Both the position numbers and the translations under genes were made by a program. The notes under the pieces were generated by a model. It was not told the origin of the DNA, searched no databases, and saw nothing but the letters and a program-made list of their open reading frames with translations. A DNA stretch of 45,000 bases from Halisarca cf. caerulea (taxonomy: Eukaryota > Porifera > Demospongiae > Chondrillida > Halisarcidae): NCBI GenBank assembly GCA_963170055.1, contig CAUJGJ010000487.1, positions 687,701 to 732,700 of the forward strand. Direction: 5' to 3'. This document shows positions 24,501-34,715 of the stretch, piece after piece (positions within the stretch are counted from its first letter, which is position 1; the number at the start of each line of letters is the position of its first letter).

Positions 24501-26237
24501 TCAATTCGGTTTGGGCCTGCATTGAGGAACACTTTCGTGACAATTCTCCTTTACTGCAGACCAGCCAATCCAGTGCAATTTTGGGAGACCCACAAAGTGG
24601 CCCTGTGCACAGACCTGATGCACCGTAACAAAGTGTCTAATCCAACTGAAGCCATCATCAATGAAGTCCTGCTGTCACTGCAGGACAGCCTAGAACGACA
24701 GGGGCTGGATGTGCATGAGGACTTCGGCTTGCCCAAGCCACAGCCCATGACCTCTTTGCAAAACACCACACCTAAGATTATTGAGGAGGAGACAAACTAT
24801 GACACATCCTACCTACAGGCGAAGGTCACAGAGGAGTGCAGGACACTCAATGAGCAACAGCAGCATGTATTTGACATTGTCATGGATTCCGTCAATAATT
24901 CCAGGGGGAAAGTATTCTGCCTGAATGCCCGTGGTGGCAGCGGCAAGACCTACACTATTAACCTTCTACTAGCAGCAGTGCGAGCCCAAGGTGGTATTGC
25001 ACTGGGGACAGCCTTATCAGGGATTGCAGCAACATTGCTCGAAAATGGGAGAACGCTGCATAGTAGGTGTAAAGTGCCCATCAAGATTCAGGAGACCAGT
25101 ATGTGCAGCATCACCAAGAGAGAAGCACTGTCTGAGCTGCTGAGGAAGGCAAAGTTATTGGTCATTGATGAAGTGACAATGGGACATCGTCACATTTTCG
25201 AGGCAGTTGACAGGACCATGAGGGATATCAGAGACAATGATGCCCTGTTTGGTGGATTGACAGTGCTCTTTGCAGGAGACTGGAGGCAGATCCTTCCTGT
25301 GATCCGACATGCAAGTAGACCACAGATCGTGGAAGCCTGCTTGAAGCACTCTCCAATCTGGGATGCAGTTGAGAAGCTGGAGCTGTTGGAAAACATGAGA
25401 GTCAAGAACAGCTCAGGAGAAAGTGCTTCATTTGCAGAGTTTCTCTTGAAGGTAGGGGATGGGAAGTTGGACATTGTGAAGGATCTGGGGCCTTGCAAGG
25501 TTCGCTTACCTGATGCCCTCATGATGGACTCAGAAAACTTGGAAGACCTTTGCCAATTTGTCTTTCAGCGTTTAGAGCACAACTTCACCAATCCAGCTTG
25601 GCTGTGCTCAAGAGCAATCATATGTCCCACCAACAGTGCTGTTGATGAAGTTAATGATGTCATGATTAACAAATTCCCAGGAGAGGCCAGAGATTACAAG
25701 AGCAGGGACAAGGTTCTGGAGAATGAACATCAGTACCCTTTGGAATTCATCAACAGCCTCACTCCATCAGGATTTCCTCCGCATGTGCTCCATCTTAAGA
25801 AGCATGCCAGTGTGATGCTAATCAGGAATCTTTGCCCTCATGACGGTCATGTGAATGGATGCAGATATGCAATTCGGGCACTTCACGATAATGTCATTGA
25901 AGCTGTCGTAGCTACAGGACCTCATACAGGCCAATTTCTCATCATTCCGAGGATTCCTTTTGTGCTAGGAGATAATGACATATTCCCGTTTCAGATGCAG
26001 AGAAAGCAATTTCCCATTCGGCTGGCTTTTGGCATAACTTGCAACAAAAGTCAGGGACAAAGCCTGTCGGCATGCGGAATAAATCTTGATCGGCCATTTT
26101 TCTTGCATGGTCAATTGTATGTGGCACTCAGTCGAGTCAGAAACCCAGAAAACATGAAAATTTTGGCCAAAAATTCGTGTTTTGATGGACATGAAGGATG
26201 CTATACAGACAATGTGGTATTTTCAGAAGTACTGTAA
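21564..26237 (+). CDS. Helitron Rep/Pif1-helicase transposase
   Basis: A single frame of 1557 residues. I start at the ATG at 21564 because the frame upstream offers only a TTG. It is a rolling-circle transposase. Residues about 63-110 are a six-fold NNQESAQ-type repeat. A Cys-rich zinc-binding-like stretch follows (CCPHC...CC, about 190-215). The Helitron_like_N/Rep region (about 450-625) includes FITFTTNPKWPEI and the two-His motif HAHILL (H619, H621). A second Cys-rich HGPCGH...C segment precedes the two-tyrosine motif KYLYKYITKG (Y765, Y769), spaced as in known Helitron nucleases. The Pif1-type superfamily 1B helicase occupies about 1090-1557. It has Walker A GGSGKT (1124-1129), Walker B VIDEV (1200-1204), FAGDWRQILPV, CNKSQGQSL and YVALSRVRN. 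All catalytic motifs appear present, with no stop or frameshift. No OTU or endonuclease domain was seen. Confidence 0.95.
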   Translation: MPKVKRNTKLSKKLRGSARIRTLRSHQQLPLLEDQYSTGDHLEPTHPDQAHIVMVQSPPSDAAQGNNQESAQENNQESAQENNQESAQGNNQESAQGNNQESAQGNNQESGILEGTEESIQVSSGAVHQVGHNYVARSTRRKRAYFSRSSASKRIRDQNRCSVGYISDPFSFEESGVPESMQSHYCDSLFNSPCCPHCKAYRWVQERKSLCCGGGKIMLYPLHQPPSEMIALFDVSRSGSMFLDHIRAYNNALALASLGCNEVCMPGFSPNFKIQGKMFHRIGSLLPVENQAPKFAQLFFYDSNNGLANRLSHLSHLDPDILGQLQDMLHANNSYIQSFKGAIEIDCVENVNIVLHANKKMKPTNEHCRRYNLPVQSEVAALLPGESHSNLDIIIHCRDGALQRINAIHRSYDPLHYVLLFPEGTDGWQLGLKRTDNRTLSALDFYSHRLQVREDDFNIIMKSRRLMQQYAVDQWTKIESSRMQWVKSNQKTIRAEKYQGLYDALREGEMVNVGRKVILPPTIYGSPRFYSEAFMDAMTIVRKFGKPDYFITFTTNPKWPEIQESLFPGEVPHDRPDLACRVFKLKYDSLMNDLLKKNVLGKVKAHTVTIEWQKRGLTHAHILLIMEDQDKPKTPEKIDTVVSAEIPDPAINPRLHEVVTSNNIHGPCGHINTNSPCMEGRGQDRHCTKDFPKPCHTTTVVTDDSYPQYRRRSPNNGGRTVVKRNKGEDVTVDNSFVVPYNPLLSLRYKAHINVEVVYSVKAVKYLYKYITKGQDRIIMSVRDVENTHLEDEVENYINARYISASEALWKIYGFPIHEKYPPVEKLPCHLPNQQQVLFEEYQVEQVLQQGPPVTKLTAYFDTNVQDPSARLILYPDFPRFFTWNLKDKKWQRRKRGVYNEATNEYMGDMLGRIPSITLNPHQAELYYLRMLLHNKAGALSFEDLRTVNGHVCGTFQEACQQLGLLEDDREVDKTMEEAASIRFGPALRNTFVTILLYCRPANPVQFWETHKVALCTDLMHRNKVSNPTEAIINEVLLSLQDSLERQGLDVHEDFGLPKPQPMTSLQNTTPKIIEEETNYDTSYLQAKVTEECRTLNEQQQHVFDIVMDSVNNSRGKVFCLNARGGSGKTYTINLLLAAVRAQGGIALGTALSGIAATLLENGRTLHSRCKVPIKIQETSMCSITKREALSELLRKAKLLVIDEVTMGHRHIFEAVDRTMRDIRDNDALFGGLTVLFAGDWRQILPVIRHASRPQIVEACLKHSPIWDAVEKLELLENMRVKNSSGESASFAEFLLKVGDGKLDIVKDLGPCKVRLPDALMMDSENLEDLCQFVFQRLEHNFTNPAWLCSRAIICPTNSAVDEVNDVMINKFPGEARDYKSRDKVLENEHQYPLEFINSLTPSGFPPHVLHLKKHASVMLIRNLCPHDGHVNGCRYAIRALHDNVIEAVVATGPHTGQFLIIPRIPFVLGDNDIFPFQMQRKQFPIRLAFGITCNKSQGQSLSACGINLDRPFFLHGQLYVALSRVRNPENMKILAKNSCFDGHEGCYTDNVVFSEVL
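21750..21893 (+). repeat. 24-bp in-frame tandem repeat, 6 copies
   Basis: The unit is GCTCAAGGGAATAACCAGGA plus GTCA, encoding AQGNNQES (Gly or Glu at the third place). Copies are nearly identical at DNA level, so expansion was recent. It lies in the N-terminal, probably disordered, region of the Helitron protein. Confidence 0.95.
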
Positions 26238-26616
26238 GTTTGTCCCAGCTAGAGCTCAAGGTATTGTAACTTAGCAACTAACAAACTTTGCTCATATAAT
26301 GTTGATTTTTAATTGTACTTAAAATAACTGTGTTAATTTTCAAATGTGCATGTGGGTGTTTGAATATATTAATATGTACATTTGCATGAACATGTGCTTT
26401 TCAATGTACGTGCGTATACGTTAGTGGAGGAGTGTTGTACGGTATGTACATTGAATGTACATCTGATATAATGCGTATGTTCAGTGAGTTCGCTAAGACG
26501 GTGTATATAAATATATATATATATAAGACTGCAGTCATCACAAGACTGCACCAATAAATACATGTACACTCAATACAATGACTACACACTTGATATAAAG
26601 GTTGCACACGCCCTAC

Positions 26617-26649
26617 GGTGAAAAGGCGGCCAAAGGCCGCCTTTTCACC
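26617..26649 (+). terminator. Helitron 3'-terminal hairpin
   Basis: Perfect 15-bp stem (GGTGAAAAGGCGGCC paired with GGCCGCCTTTTCACC) with a 3-nt AAA loop. The last stem C is also the first base of the terminal CTAG. In most described Helitrons the hairpin is shorter and lies about 10-12 nt before the end. It is thought to terminate rolling-circle strand transfer. Confidence 0.9.
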
Positions 26650-26652
26650 TAG

Positions 26653-29155
26653 TAATTATAACAACTGAAACTATTCTTAGTTCCATGAAGAAGCCAAGGT
26701 TTTATGTTTGTGTTTGCTTCATACATAGAACTTGTGAAGAACCTTCTCCATTGTTTATTCTACTGCCATAGGGTGCCATATTATGTATTGTCATGGTTAC
26801 CGTATTGAAATGAAGTACACAGTATCCACCGACTTCAATTCCTCCTTACCAGTACCTTAACTGGCTATACTCCTGTATATCTCAAGTACAGACCTCTAAT
26901 AATGAGTGCATGACTATAATACGTGTCATCGGACAACATTGTAGGTTAAGCGTCGTGTGTCAAATACGAAATACAGGATTAATGTTTAGGGTATAGGACA
27001 GGAGGACCTGATTAATTTTAGTTTGAAAAGCTCCACAATTATACCAGAACAGGTCAAACCACAAGGGACACCATAAATTATAGTTTCAGACAAAAATATA
27101 AATTGTGCTAATGTATGGCAGCCATGTTCTTTTAGACCAGGTGTCAATCCTACATACGGAGCACTACTGTACTCCATAGTACTTTACACTCTGGGCACAT
27201 GCAGTATCCACTAACTTCAATTCCTTCTTACCAGTACCTCAACTGGCTATAATCCTGTATATCCCAAGTACAGACCTCTAATAATGAGTGCACATGACTA
27301 TACATGTCATTGGACAACATTGTAGGTTAAGCATCGTACATGTGTCTAAATTTAATGCAAAATGCAGGATAATATGTATAGGGTGCAGGACAGGGAGATT
27401 AGTTTTATAGTTTGAAAAACTCCACAATTTTACCAGAACAGGTCAAACCACAAGGGACACCGTAAATTATAGTTTCAGACAAAAATAAATTTGTGCTAAT
27501 GTATAACAGCCATGTTCTTAATTTGGTTTCAATCCTACATACGGAGCACTACTGTACTCCATAATAACTACTGTACACTCTGGGCACATTCAATTTGCTG
27601 CAAATGTGTACTTGTTAATACAGTGCTATATATGGGTCACAAGTGCTATCACAGCCACTCGGCTAGTCCACATACATAACAACACCTGAACTTGAAAGTA
27701 TCACCAAGCAATCTTACTTCCTCAGAATACTCTCTCTATCTACATTATAGGAAAATAGAATTATGCCAAATGGTTATCTGGTCACTGATATGATTATAGC
27801 AACTGAAACTATTCTTAGTTCCATGATGAAGCCAAGGTTTTATGTTTGTGTTTGCTTCATACATAGAACTTGTGAAGAACCTTCTCCATTGTTTATTCTA
27901 CTGCCATAGGGTGCCATATTATGTATTGTCATGGTTACCGTATTGAAATGAAGTACACAGTATCCACCAACTTCAATTCCTCCTTACCAGTACCTCAACT
28001 GGCTATAATCCTGTATATCCCAAGTACAGACCTCTAATATTGAGTGCATGACTATAACATATGTGTCATTGAACAACATTGTAGGTTGAGCGTCATGTGT
28101 CTAATACGAAATAAACACCTGAACTTGAAAGTATCACCAAGCAATCTTAGTTTCTCAGAATTCTCTCTCCATCTACATTATAGGAAAATAAAACTATGCA
28201 AACTGCGTATCAGGTCACTGATATAATTATGGCAACTGAAACAATTCTTGGTTCCATGAAGAAGCCAAGGTTTTATGTTCGTGTTACATAGAACTTGTGA
28301 AGAACCTTCTCCATTGTTCATTCTACTGCCATAGGGTGCCATATTATGCATTGTCATGGTTACCGTATTGAAATGAAGTATAGAGTATTCACCGACTTCA
28401 ATTCCTCCTTACCAGTACCTCAACTGGCTATAATCCTGTATATCCCAAGTACAGACCTCTAATATTGAGTGCATGACTACAATACGTGTCATCGGACAAC
28501 ATTGTAGGTTAAGCGTCATATGTCAAATACGAAATACAGGATTAATATGTTAAGGGTATAGGACAGGGAGATTAATTTTAGTTTGAAAAGCTCCACAATT
28601 ATACCAGAACAGGTCAAACCACAAGGGACACCATAAATTATAGTTTTTAGACGAAAATATAAATTGTGCTAATGTATGGCAGCCATATTCTTTTGGACCA
28701 GGTGTCAATGCTACATACGGAGCACTACTGTACTCCAGAATAACTACAGTGACTGTACACTCTGGACACATTAAATTTGCTGCGAATGTGTACTTGTCAA
28801 TGCAGTGCTATATATTGGTCACAAGTGCTATCACAGCCACTCAGCTAGCCCACATGCATAGCAACATCTGAACTTGAAAGTATCACCAAGCAATTTTGCT
28901 TTTTCCGAATTCTCTCTATCTACATTATAGGATAATAAAATCATGCCAACTGGTTATCTGGTTATCGATATAATCATAGAAACTGAAACAATTCCAAGAA
29001 ACCATACAAGGCTTTGTGTTCGTGTTTGCTACATACATACATAGTCTATCTAACCAGACTCAATACGGTAACCCTTGCATGATCAAGTTGGACATCAATC
29101 GATGTTTTCAGGATTTTTTAATCCATACATTTTCATATTGTCACAGTAACAGTGT
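26653..29155. repeat. Tandem array, right segment
   Basis: Continues the unit interrupted by the Helitron (TAATTATAACAACTGAAAC onward). Anchors are at 26770, 27908 and 28333. The 1138-bp interval contains a jump near 27200 from the CTCTGGGCACAT block straight back to the CCACTAACTTCAATTCC block. The 425-bp unit has the same short-unit junction as the copy ending near 18559. The array stops at about 29155, within the CATATTGTCACAGTAAC block. Confidence 0.9.
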
Positions 29156-29534
29156 AAAATGACCAGTTTTAGGTTTGAAATTTCGGTATTTGACCAGTCT
29201 AGGTGGGTGCCACAGCATGTCTCAATGTCTAGTTGTCGTTAATCTCTGGATTAAAGTGATAGTTTCATTGTCCTGCCTGCATGTTTCTACCCTCTTAATG
29301 CTGCATGAGGGTCAACCAGATCGAGTCCTTAATTCTTATTTCTTGGGAAGCTGTTGTAGCTGTAGGCTACTCTGCCCAGCATCCCGAGCTTGAGAGAAAA
29401 GAACTTACAGAGAAAGGCAAATTTAGCAATGGGCTGCATATGTACATACTTTAGTATATAGTGCCTATGGTTGCAGTGTACACTGTATTTCCTCTATATC
29501 CTGTACATATATAATGCCTGTAATATTATACTGC
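29156..29534. other. Intergenic, nothing recognised
   Basis: Single-copy-looking sequence. A 72-codon plus-strand frame (29175-29393) has no motif or context. Confidence 0.4.
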
Positions 29535-29959
29535 CAGTGGCGGATCCAGGGGGGGGGGGGTGGCAGGGGGGCCTGTGCCCCCCCCTTAAGTTAAAATTCA
29601 AGTTTTTGTGAGTAAGGCTAGTTCAAACATTGCAATGAATCTCAACTTAAGGCAATGCAATATTGATAAATCACAGATAACATTATAGAAATAATCGTTT
29701 TAGATGATAAAAGGAGCCTTTGTCAGTCGATACTGATTCTCTTGCTAAGAAAAAAGCACTACAATTTAATCCGCTTGCGATGGGCGGCCATTTTAATGTT
29801 GTTACGAAAAAATAGAACAATTGGCAAATAACAATGAATCCACAAAAAGAAAGGTTTTCAAGTTGCCTAGTTAACATTTTGGTTAGACCAACCAGCAATT
29901 CGGGAACCTTTTTTTTCCTTTAGTCCCCCCCCCTCGGAGCTTTCCTTGATCCGCCCCTG
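29535..29959. mobile_element. Candidate hAT-type MITE, 425 bp
   Basis: The left end CAGTGGCGGATCCAGG and the right end (read inverted) CAGGGGCGGATCAAGG match at 13 of 16 bases. Both are followed inward by G or C runs, a typical layout for hAT-related MITEs. I found no convincing target-site duplication, so the outer boundaries are approximate. Confidence 0.55.
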
Positions 29960-30087
29960 AATGCAGACAAATATGTTGGTATATACGTAGCTTGCAGGTT
30001 AATTTCCATGCGTATATGTAAGGAGCTGTACATGTGCAGCTTTCTATATGTCACTCGATCCTATTTGTGCACAGCAGAACCCAGCGC

Positions 30088-30440
30088 AGTGAAACCTCTC
30101 TAATACCACACCTCCTCAATCCAACATTCTCTCTAATCCGACACCTCCTCAATCCAACATTCTCTCTAATCCGACACCTCCTCAATCCAACATTCTCTCT
30201 AATCCGACGCCTCCTCAATCCAACATCTCTCTAATCCGACACCTCCTCAATCCAACATTCTCTCTAATCCGACACCGGCCTCCTCAATCCAACATTCTCT
30301 CTAATCCGACACCTCCTCAATCCAACATTCTCTCTAATCCGACACCTCCTCAACCCAACATTCTCTCTAATCTGACACCTCCTCAACCCAACATTCTCTC
30401 TAATCCGACGCCTCCTCAATCCAACATTCTCTCTAATACG
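30088..30440. repeat. 33-bp tandem repeat built from MITE end sequence, about 10-11 copies
   Basis: The unit is CTCCTCAATCCAACATTCTC plus TCTAATCCGACAC. It starts at GTGAAACCTCTCTAAT, the terminal sequence of the local MITE family. The same two motifs (CTAATCCGACA and AATCCAACA) occur once in the MITEs at 39360 and 44170. A few copies vary (for example about 30216 is 2 bp short and 30272 is 4 bp longer). The 66-codon Leu/Asn/Pro repeat frame over it is an artefact. Confidence 0.9.
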
Positions 30441-30962
30441 ACCCTCACAGGTACAGTCACTGTAATGTTATTGTCAAAGTACGCAAAGTGACTTTGTAAA
30501 CCAACAACCTCCTAATCTCACAGTCTCTTCAAGCCCTTTATATTGAGTGCTGAATTACGGAGATTTCACTGTTATATAATCCGTATATATATATTACAGT
30601 GTATTTCATTATAATTACTTAAATGCACTCAAAACTAACATTAATATTATACAAGACTACATACTGTTCAAATGTATTAATATAGGGTGATGATAAAGTA
30701 TGAAGTATACTGTGTGTTGTCAAAAGAACTACTGATCTGATATACTGAATTATACTGAGTAATACTGAAGTGTGTAAACATGTTGGCTACGGTAACAGTA
30801 TGCAGGTAGAGTGCAATGATAGCGTATGCATGGCTGCTGTGACTATATACTGAGCTGTGTTTAAATGCATGGACTGCATGGTGTGAGGTGAGATGCAGTG
30901 ACTACATGAGTTTGTGAACACACACACATGTAGTACTGTTGTTGTGCTGGAGTTGAGGTGGA
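30441..30962. other. 3' flank of lectin-like gene A
   Basis: AT-rich sequence. The last 60-70 bases (ATGAGTTTGTGAACA...GTTGTTGTGCTGGAGTTGAG) are shared with the 3' flanks of the other three paralogues. No clear AATAAA on the minus strand was seen close to the stop. Confidence 0.45.
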
Positions 30963-32117
30963 TCAGTACACGTATATCTCCACTTCTTCAGTGGCGACTC
31001 TGTCATATTCCACTCTTTGCGTATTACACCAACGAAGCTCAACATCATCTGATGTGGTGCTGCTGAGATCTCTCACAAACCAAGGAGCACGTGGGGTACT
31101 ACAGCAGTTGCTTCCCGTAAAGCAGTCTTGATTATCCCAGAGAGTATTGTTGGTGTACCAACGCTGTGGGTCAGGAGGGCGATATGGTGTAGCACTCTCG
31201 CAGTAGTAGTGGTCTCCAACGTAGGTAGGAGCGCTTACTCCCGGGAATGTGGCACAAGGACAGCTGTGTGGATCTGAGGGAGATTCTTGCAATCCTCCAG
31301 CATATGTCCATATATGGTTACGTCCACCTGGTGCACCGTGAGTGATGGACAGTCCTGAGACATAAGCTCCATCCAAGTTTTGGTGTAAGAACCATCCCGT
31401 TTCACTATGTCGGAATGCATTGGGATGGTGATAAGAGAACCCGACAGCTCTACCACATACATGACTGTACTGGTAGTTGTAGGTGGGGAAGGTGACAGAG
31501 GTGCACATGTGGTTGCTAGGACCTGTGGGCCCACAGAGTCTCTTCCCATTTGCTTCATAAAGAGTCACTGGTGATGGACATGCCTCGTCAGGGTTGGTCA
31601 TGTTGATGTTGACCACTCTCATCACACCTCTCACTCCACACTTGTCTTCCTCCATGTGGCAGTACATCAACCTACTCCCGCTAGTTGTCTGAATCCAGTA
31701 GTCCTGAGATGTAGCCTCTGGGTTGCATTGAAGAATGTCAGCACAAGATGAGGCTGGATTGTCCTCTGACAGTCCTAGTGAACATGGTTGGGGTGATGGC
31801 ATTGGTGTTGGGGAAACATATCTGGTTGAGGAAAGTTCTGCTGATGGTGTTGTAGTAGCTGTGGGTATAAGAGGGGAAGCCGACTGTTCTCCTCTGAGTT
31901 CTTGTAGAAGTTGTTGTCTGAGTTCAGTGAGTAGCTCCTCCTTAAGTTTGAGATAGTCACTGTAGGAGCATGTTCCAGGGACGCCATCACGACCATCACG
32001 ACCTGGAGGTCCTGGTACAAACTGACAAGATGAGGAACAGGTACCCCCAGCTCCTAGTCCTTGTGGAGTGAGGGATAGTAGAATGAGACAGTAAAGATAC
32101 TTGTAAAGACCTTCCAT
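30963..32117 (-). CDS. Collagen-like/fibrinogen-related secreted protein A
   Basis: Single-exon frame of 384 residues. Signal peptide about 1-23. A short CSSSC motif (27-31) may cross-link chains. The collagen stretch at 36-48 has only four Gly-X-Y triplets (GPPGRDGRDGVPG). A leucine-rich coiled coil spans about 55-77 (LKEELLTELRQQLLQEL). A Thr/Ser/Pro linker runs to about 111. A fibrinogen-related domain fills 125-384, opening SCADILQC...YWIQ...MYCHME like FReD N-terminal subdomains. It continues in the form known from many sponge and cnidarian proteins (VCGRAVGFSY, HIWTYAGGL, CPC, HYYCESAT, LWDNQDC, CCSTPRAPWFVRDL) and ends VEIYVY. N-glycosylation sequons include NMT and NNT. The architecture parallels ficolins, so a secreted oligomeric recognition protein is likely, though ligand and function are unknown. 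Paralogues B, C and D follow on the same strand. Confidence 0.88.
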   Translation of the reverse strand: MEGLYKYLYCLILLSLTPQGLGAGGTCSSSCQFVPGPPGRDGRDGVPGTCSYSDYLKLKEELLTELRQQLLQELRGEQSASPLIPTATTTPSAELSSTRYVSPTPMPSPQPCSLGLSEDNPASSCADILQCNPEATSQDYWIQTTSGSRLMYCHMEEDKCGVRGVMRVVNINMTNPDEACPSPVTLYEANGKRLCGPTGPSNHMCTSVTFPTYNYQYSHVCGRAVGFSYHHPNAFRHSETGWFLHQNLDGAYVSGLSITHGAPGGRNHIWTYAGGLQESPSDPHSCPCATFPGVSAPTYVGDHYYCESATPYRPPDPQRWYTNNTLWDNQDCFTGSNCCSTPRAPWFVRDLSSTTSDDVELRWCNTQRVEYDRVATEEVEIYVY

Positions 32118-32180
32118 ATTGTGTACTTCCTCCTGAGTGAGACTGGTGTGGACTGCAGGTTGAGGGCCTTCTTTTATAGC
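32118..32180 (-). promoter_or_regulatory. Core promoter and leader of gene A
   Basis: On the minus strand a TATA box TATAAAA (32178-32172) is followed about 34 bases later by CCAGTCT (32146-32140), which fits the metazoan initiator YYANWYY. The leader AGTCTCACTCAGGAGGAAGT runs on to ACACAAT and the ATG. Genes B and C share the leader, giving a predicted 5' UTR of about 27 nt. Confidence 0.65.
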
Positions 32181-33481
32181 CTTCCTAGCCTGTACCTACT
32201 TGGTATAAATCACCTGCATGTGCTTGTGGCATAGCTGAGGAATGGAATGTGATTATTCTCTTTGCAGTCTGGCACTTTGCGTGGCCTCAATAGGCACATT
32301 TCATACCAAGGCTTGTAAGTCAGTCAGTGCATGTGTCTACTAGCTATAGTTCGTTTTATGCATGATGATGTGTAGCCTTATATTTAATGGTGCACGTATG
32401 TTTATGTCTCAAATTCTGGATGTATGGGAATTGAGGATGTTCTTTTCATCTCATAGATTCAGTATCTTAGCTAAGGTCCTGATTGATCAAATCATTGGAA
32501 ATTCTGTCAAATTATGCTTAATCTGCCTTAATTGATGACAGATCCTAGCTCTATATAATAAAATTTTATAATATAGTGCAAGTATATGTTTGGATCTCTT
32601 TCCACATTTTAAGAAAGATTGTACATACAGCATTATTTCCATACATCTCATGGATCCTAGCATGCATCAAGGTCGACCCTGGGTGATCTAATTACTATTG
32701 GATGGTTGGAGTTCTGAAAACTATATTCAGTGCTCTCCCCGGGTGCAGGTTGGTCGAACATGCCTTCTAAATTTTAATCATTATGATACTATTTTGTAGG
32801 AAAAACATGAATGCATTCATAGATTATTGGAAATCTATGTTCAGTACAAATTGTGCTAGACTGTGCCCAAAACTGCATGAAGCTACAAGCAATATGTGAT
32901 GCATTGTATGTGTACATATACATACTATGACGATGTACGTGTGCATGTACGTATGTGCATATTTAACAGGCCCGGCCTGAAATTTATTCTGGGGAGAACA
33001 CTGCATAAGGAAGATTACTGTGAGCAATGCTGAAAACGTTTCCTTTCTTTTCTTCCCCAAAAGCTGTGCTACGCCCACTGGTCATTGTATCCTTGTACTT
33101 CTCCATCACCTCCTCTTTCTCTTTCATATCTACTGGACTACACTTGCAAGGTTGCAACTAGTGGAACATAATATATAATGCTATCATCGAGCATCTCTGC
33201 CATACAGCTATTGCATGGTGCATGTGTGCGAGACATCCGCTTACCACCCACATGGTAATGGGCAAGATCAATGAGCACTTTGATCTATAATGGATACATG
33301 AAACCGATCATCATCACGGATCTAGATCAACACATTCCTTTCGCATTATTCACATATCACACATGTACAGTTATTCATATAAATCCACAGGATGCTTGCA
33401 TGCCTTACAATGTGTCTATATAGTTCTTGTACATTCAGGTCATGCACCTTCCTATTATAATGGGTTACTTCTGATGCATGT

Positions 33482-33483
<2 letters not shown>
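32181..33483. other. Intergenic, no gene recognised
   Basis: AT-rich sequence without terminal repeats, tandem repeats or a conserved frame that I can support. Confidence 0.4.

Positions 33484-33540
<57 letters not shown>
33484..33540. repeat. (GT)n microsatellite
   Basis: About 28 uninterrupted dinucleotides. Confidence 0.95.
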
Positions 33541-33542
<2 letters not shown>

Positions 33543-33698
33543 ATACCAGTTTTAAAGCATTAATTCACCTTGACAATGGCTGTAACAAGTTATAACAATA
33601 AATGTACCTCTGTTCGGCAACTGGTAGATTTAAAACATATTTATTATAAGTTAAAGTTTTCACAAGTCGCATTTGGACACCACCTAAAGTGTTATTGC

Positions 33699-34277
<579 letters not shown>

Positions 34278-34328
<51 letters not shown>

Positions 34329-34338
34329 GTGTGCGTGT
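34278..34338. repeat. (GT)n microsatellite
   Basis: A GT run with GC interruptions, grading into GT-rich sequence to about 34372. Confidence 0.93.
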
Positions 34339-34540
34339 GCATGCATGTGTGTGTATGTATGTATGTGTGTGTGCACTTATTCATGCATACAGCTATTTTA
34401 ATGCATGAATTATAATCGATGACATGTTCCAAAACATACATTTGCATTCACATGCAGTCCCAGTGGGTGTGTACATGCATGGGTGTATATGTGCGTGTGT
34501 TGTTTTATGCGTGCACCACATGCTCTGATGGTATATAGCA

Positions 34541-34715
34541 CAGGGGAATCTCTCTAATGTGACACCTCTCCAAACTGATAAACTCTCAAACTGACAGCAA
34601 ATATTAGCACACGCCTTTTCAATACAAAATCACTTCAGAATCTCTAATCTGAGAACCTCCTAATCCGACTTTTCATTTTCAAGCCCCACTGGGTGTCGGA
34701 TTACAGAGGTTTCAC
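34541..34715. mobile_element. MITE of the CCTCTNTAATC family, 175 bp
   Basis: The left end CAGGGGAATCTCTCTAATGT and the right end GTCGGATTACAGAGGTTTCACTG are imperfect inverted repeats. The element is non-coding. It lies about 300 bp from the stop of gene B, on its 3' side, as related copies do for genes C and D. Confidence 0.65.

Larger units (their letters stand above)
21094..26652 (+). mobile_element. Apparently complete autonomous Helitron (5559 bp)
   Basis: The element starts with TC (TCTTATTATAATGG) directly after ...GGGTCACTGATA. It ends with CTAG directly before TAATTATAACAACTGAAAC. Array units without the element read CACTGATATAATTATA, so it sits between A and T with no target duplication, the diagnostic insertion pattern of Helitrons. 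A perfect 15-bp stem with an AAA loop (26617-26649) abuts the CTAG end. One uninterrupted Rep/helicase gene fills 84 percent of it. The 470-bp 5' segment is CpG-richer than the host array and presumably holds the promoter. Confidence 0.95.

Noticed and set aside
30034..30234. 66-codon frame of repeated LLNPTFSLIRH
   Set aside because: Product of the 33-bp tandem repeat in a period divisible by three, with no other protein signal.
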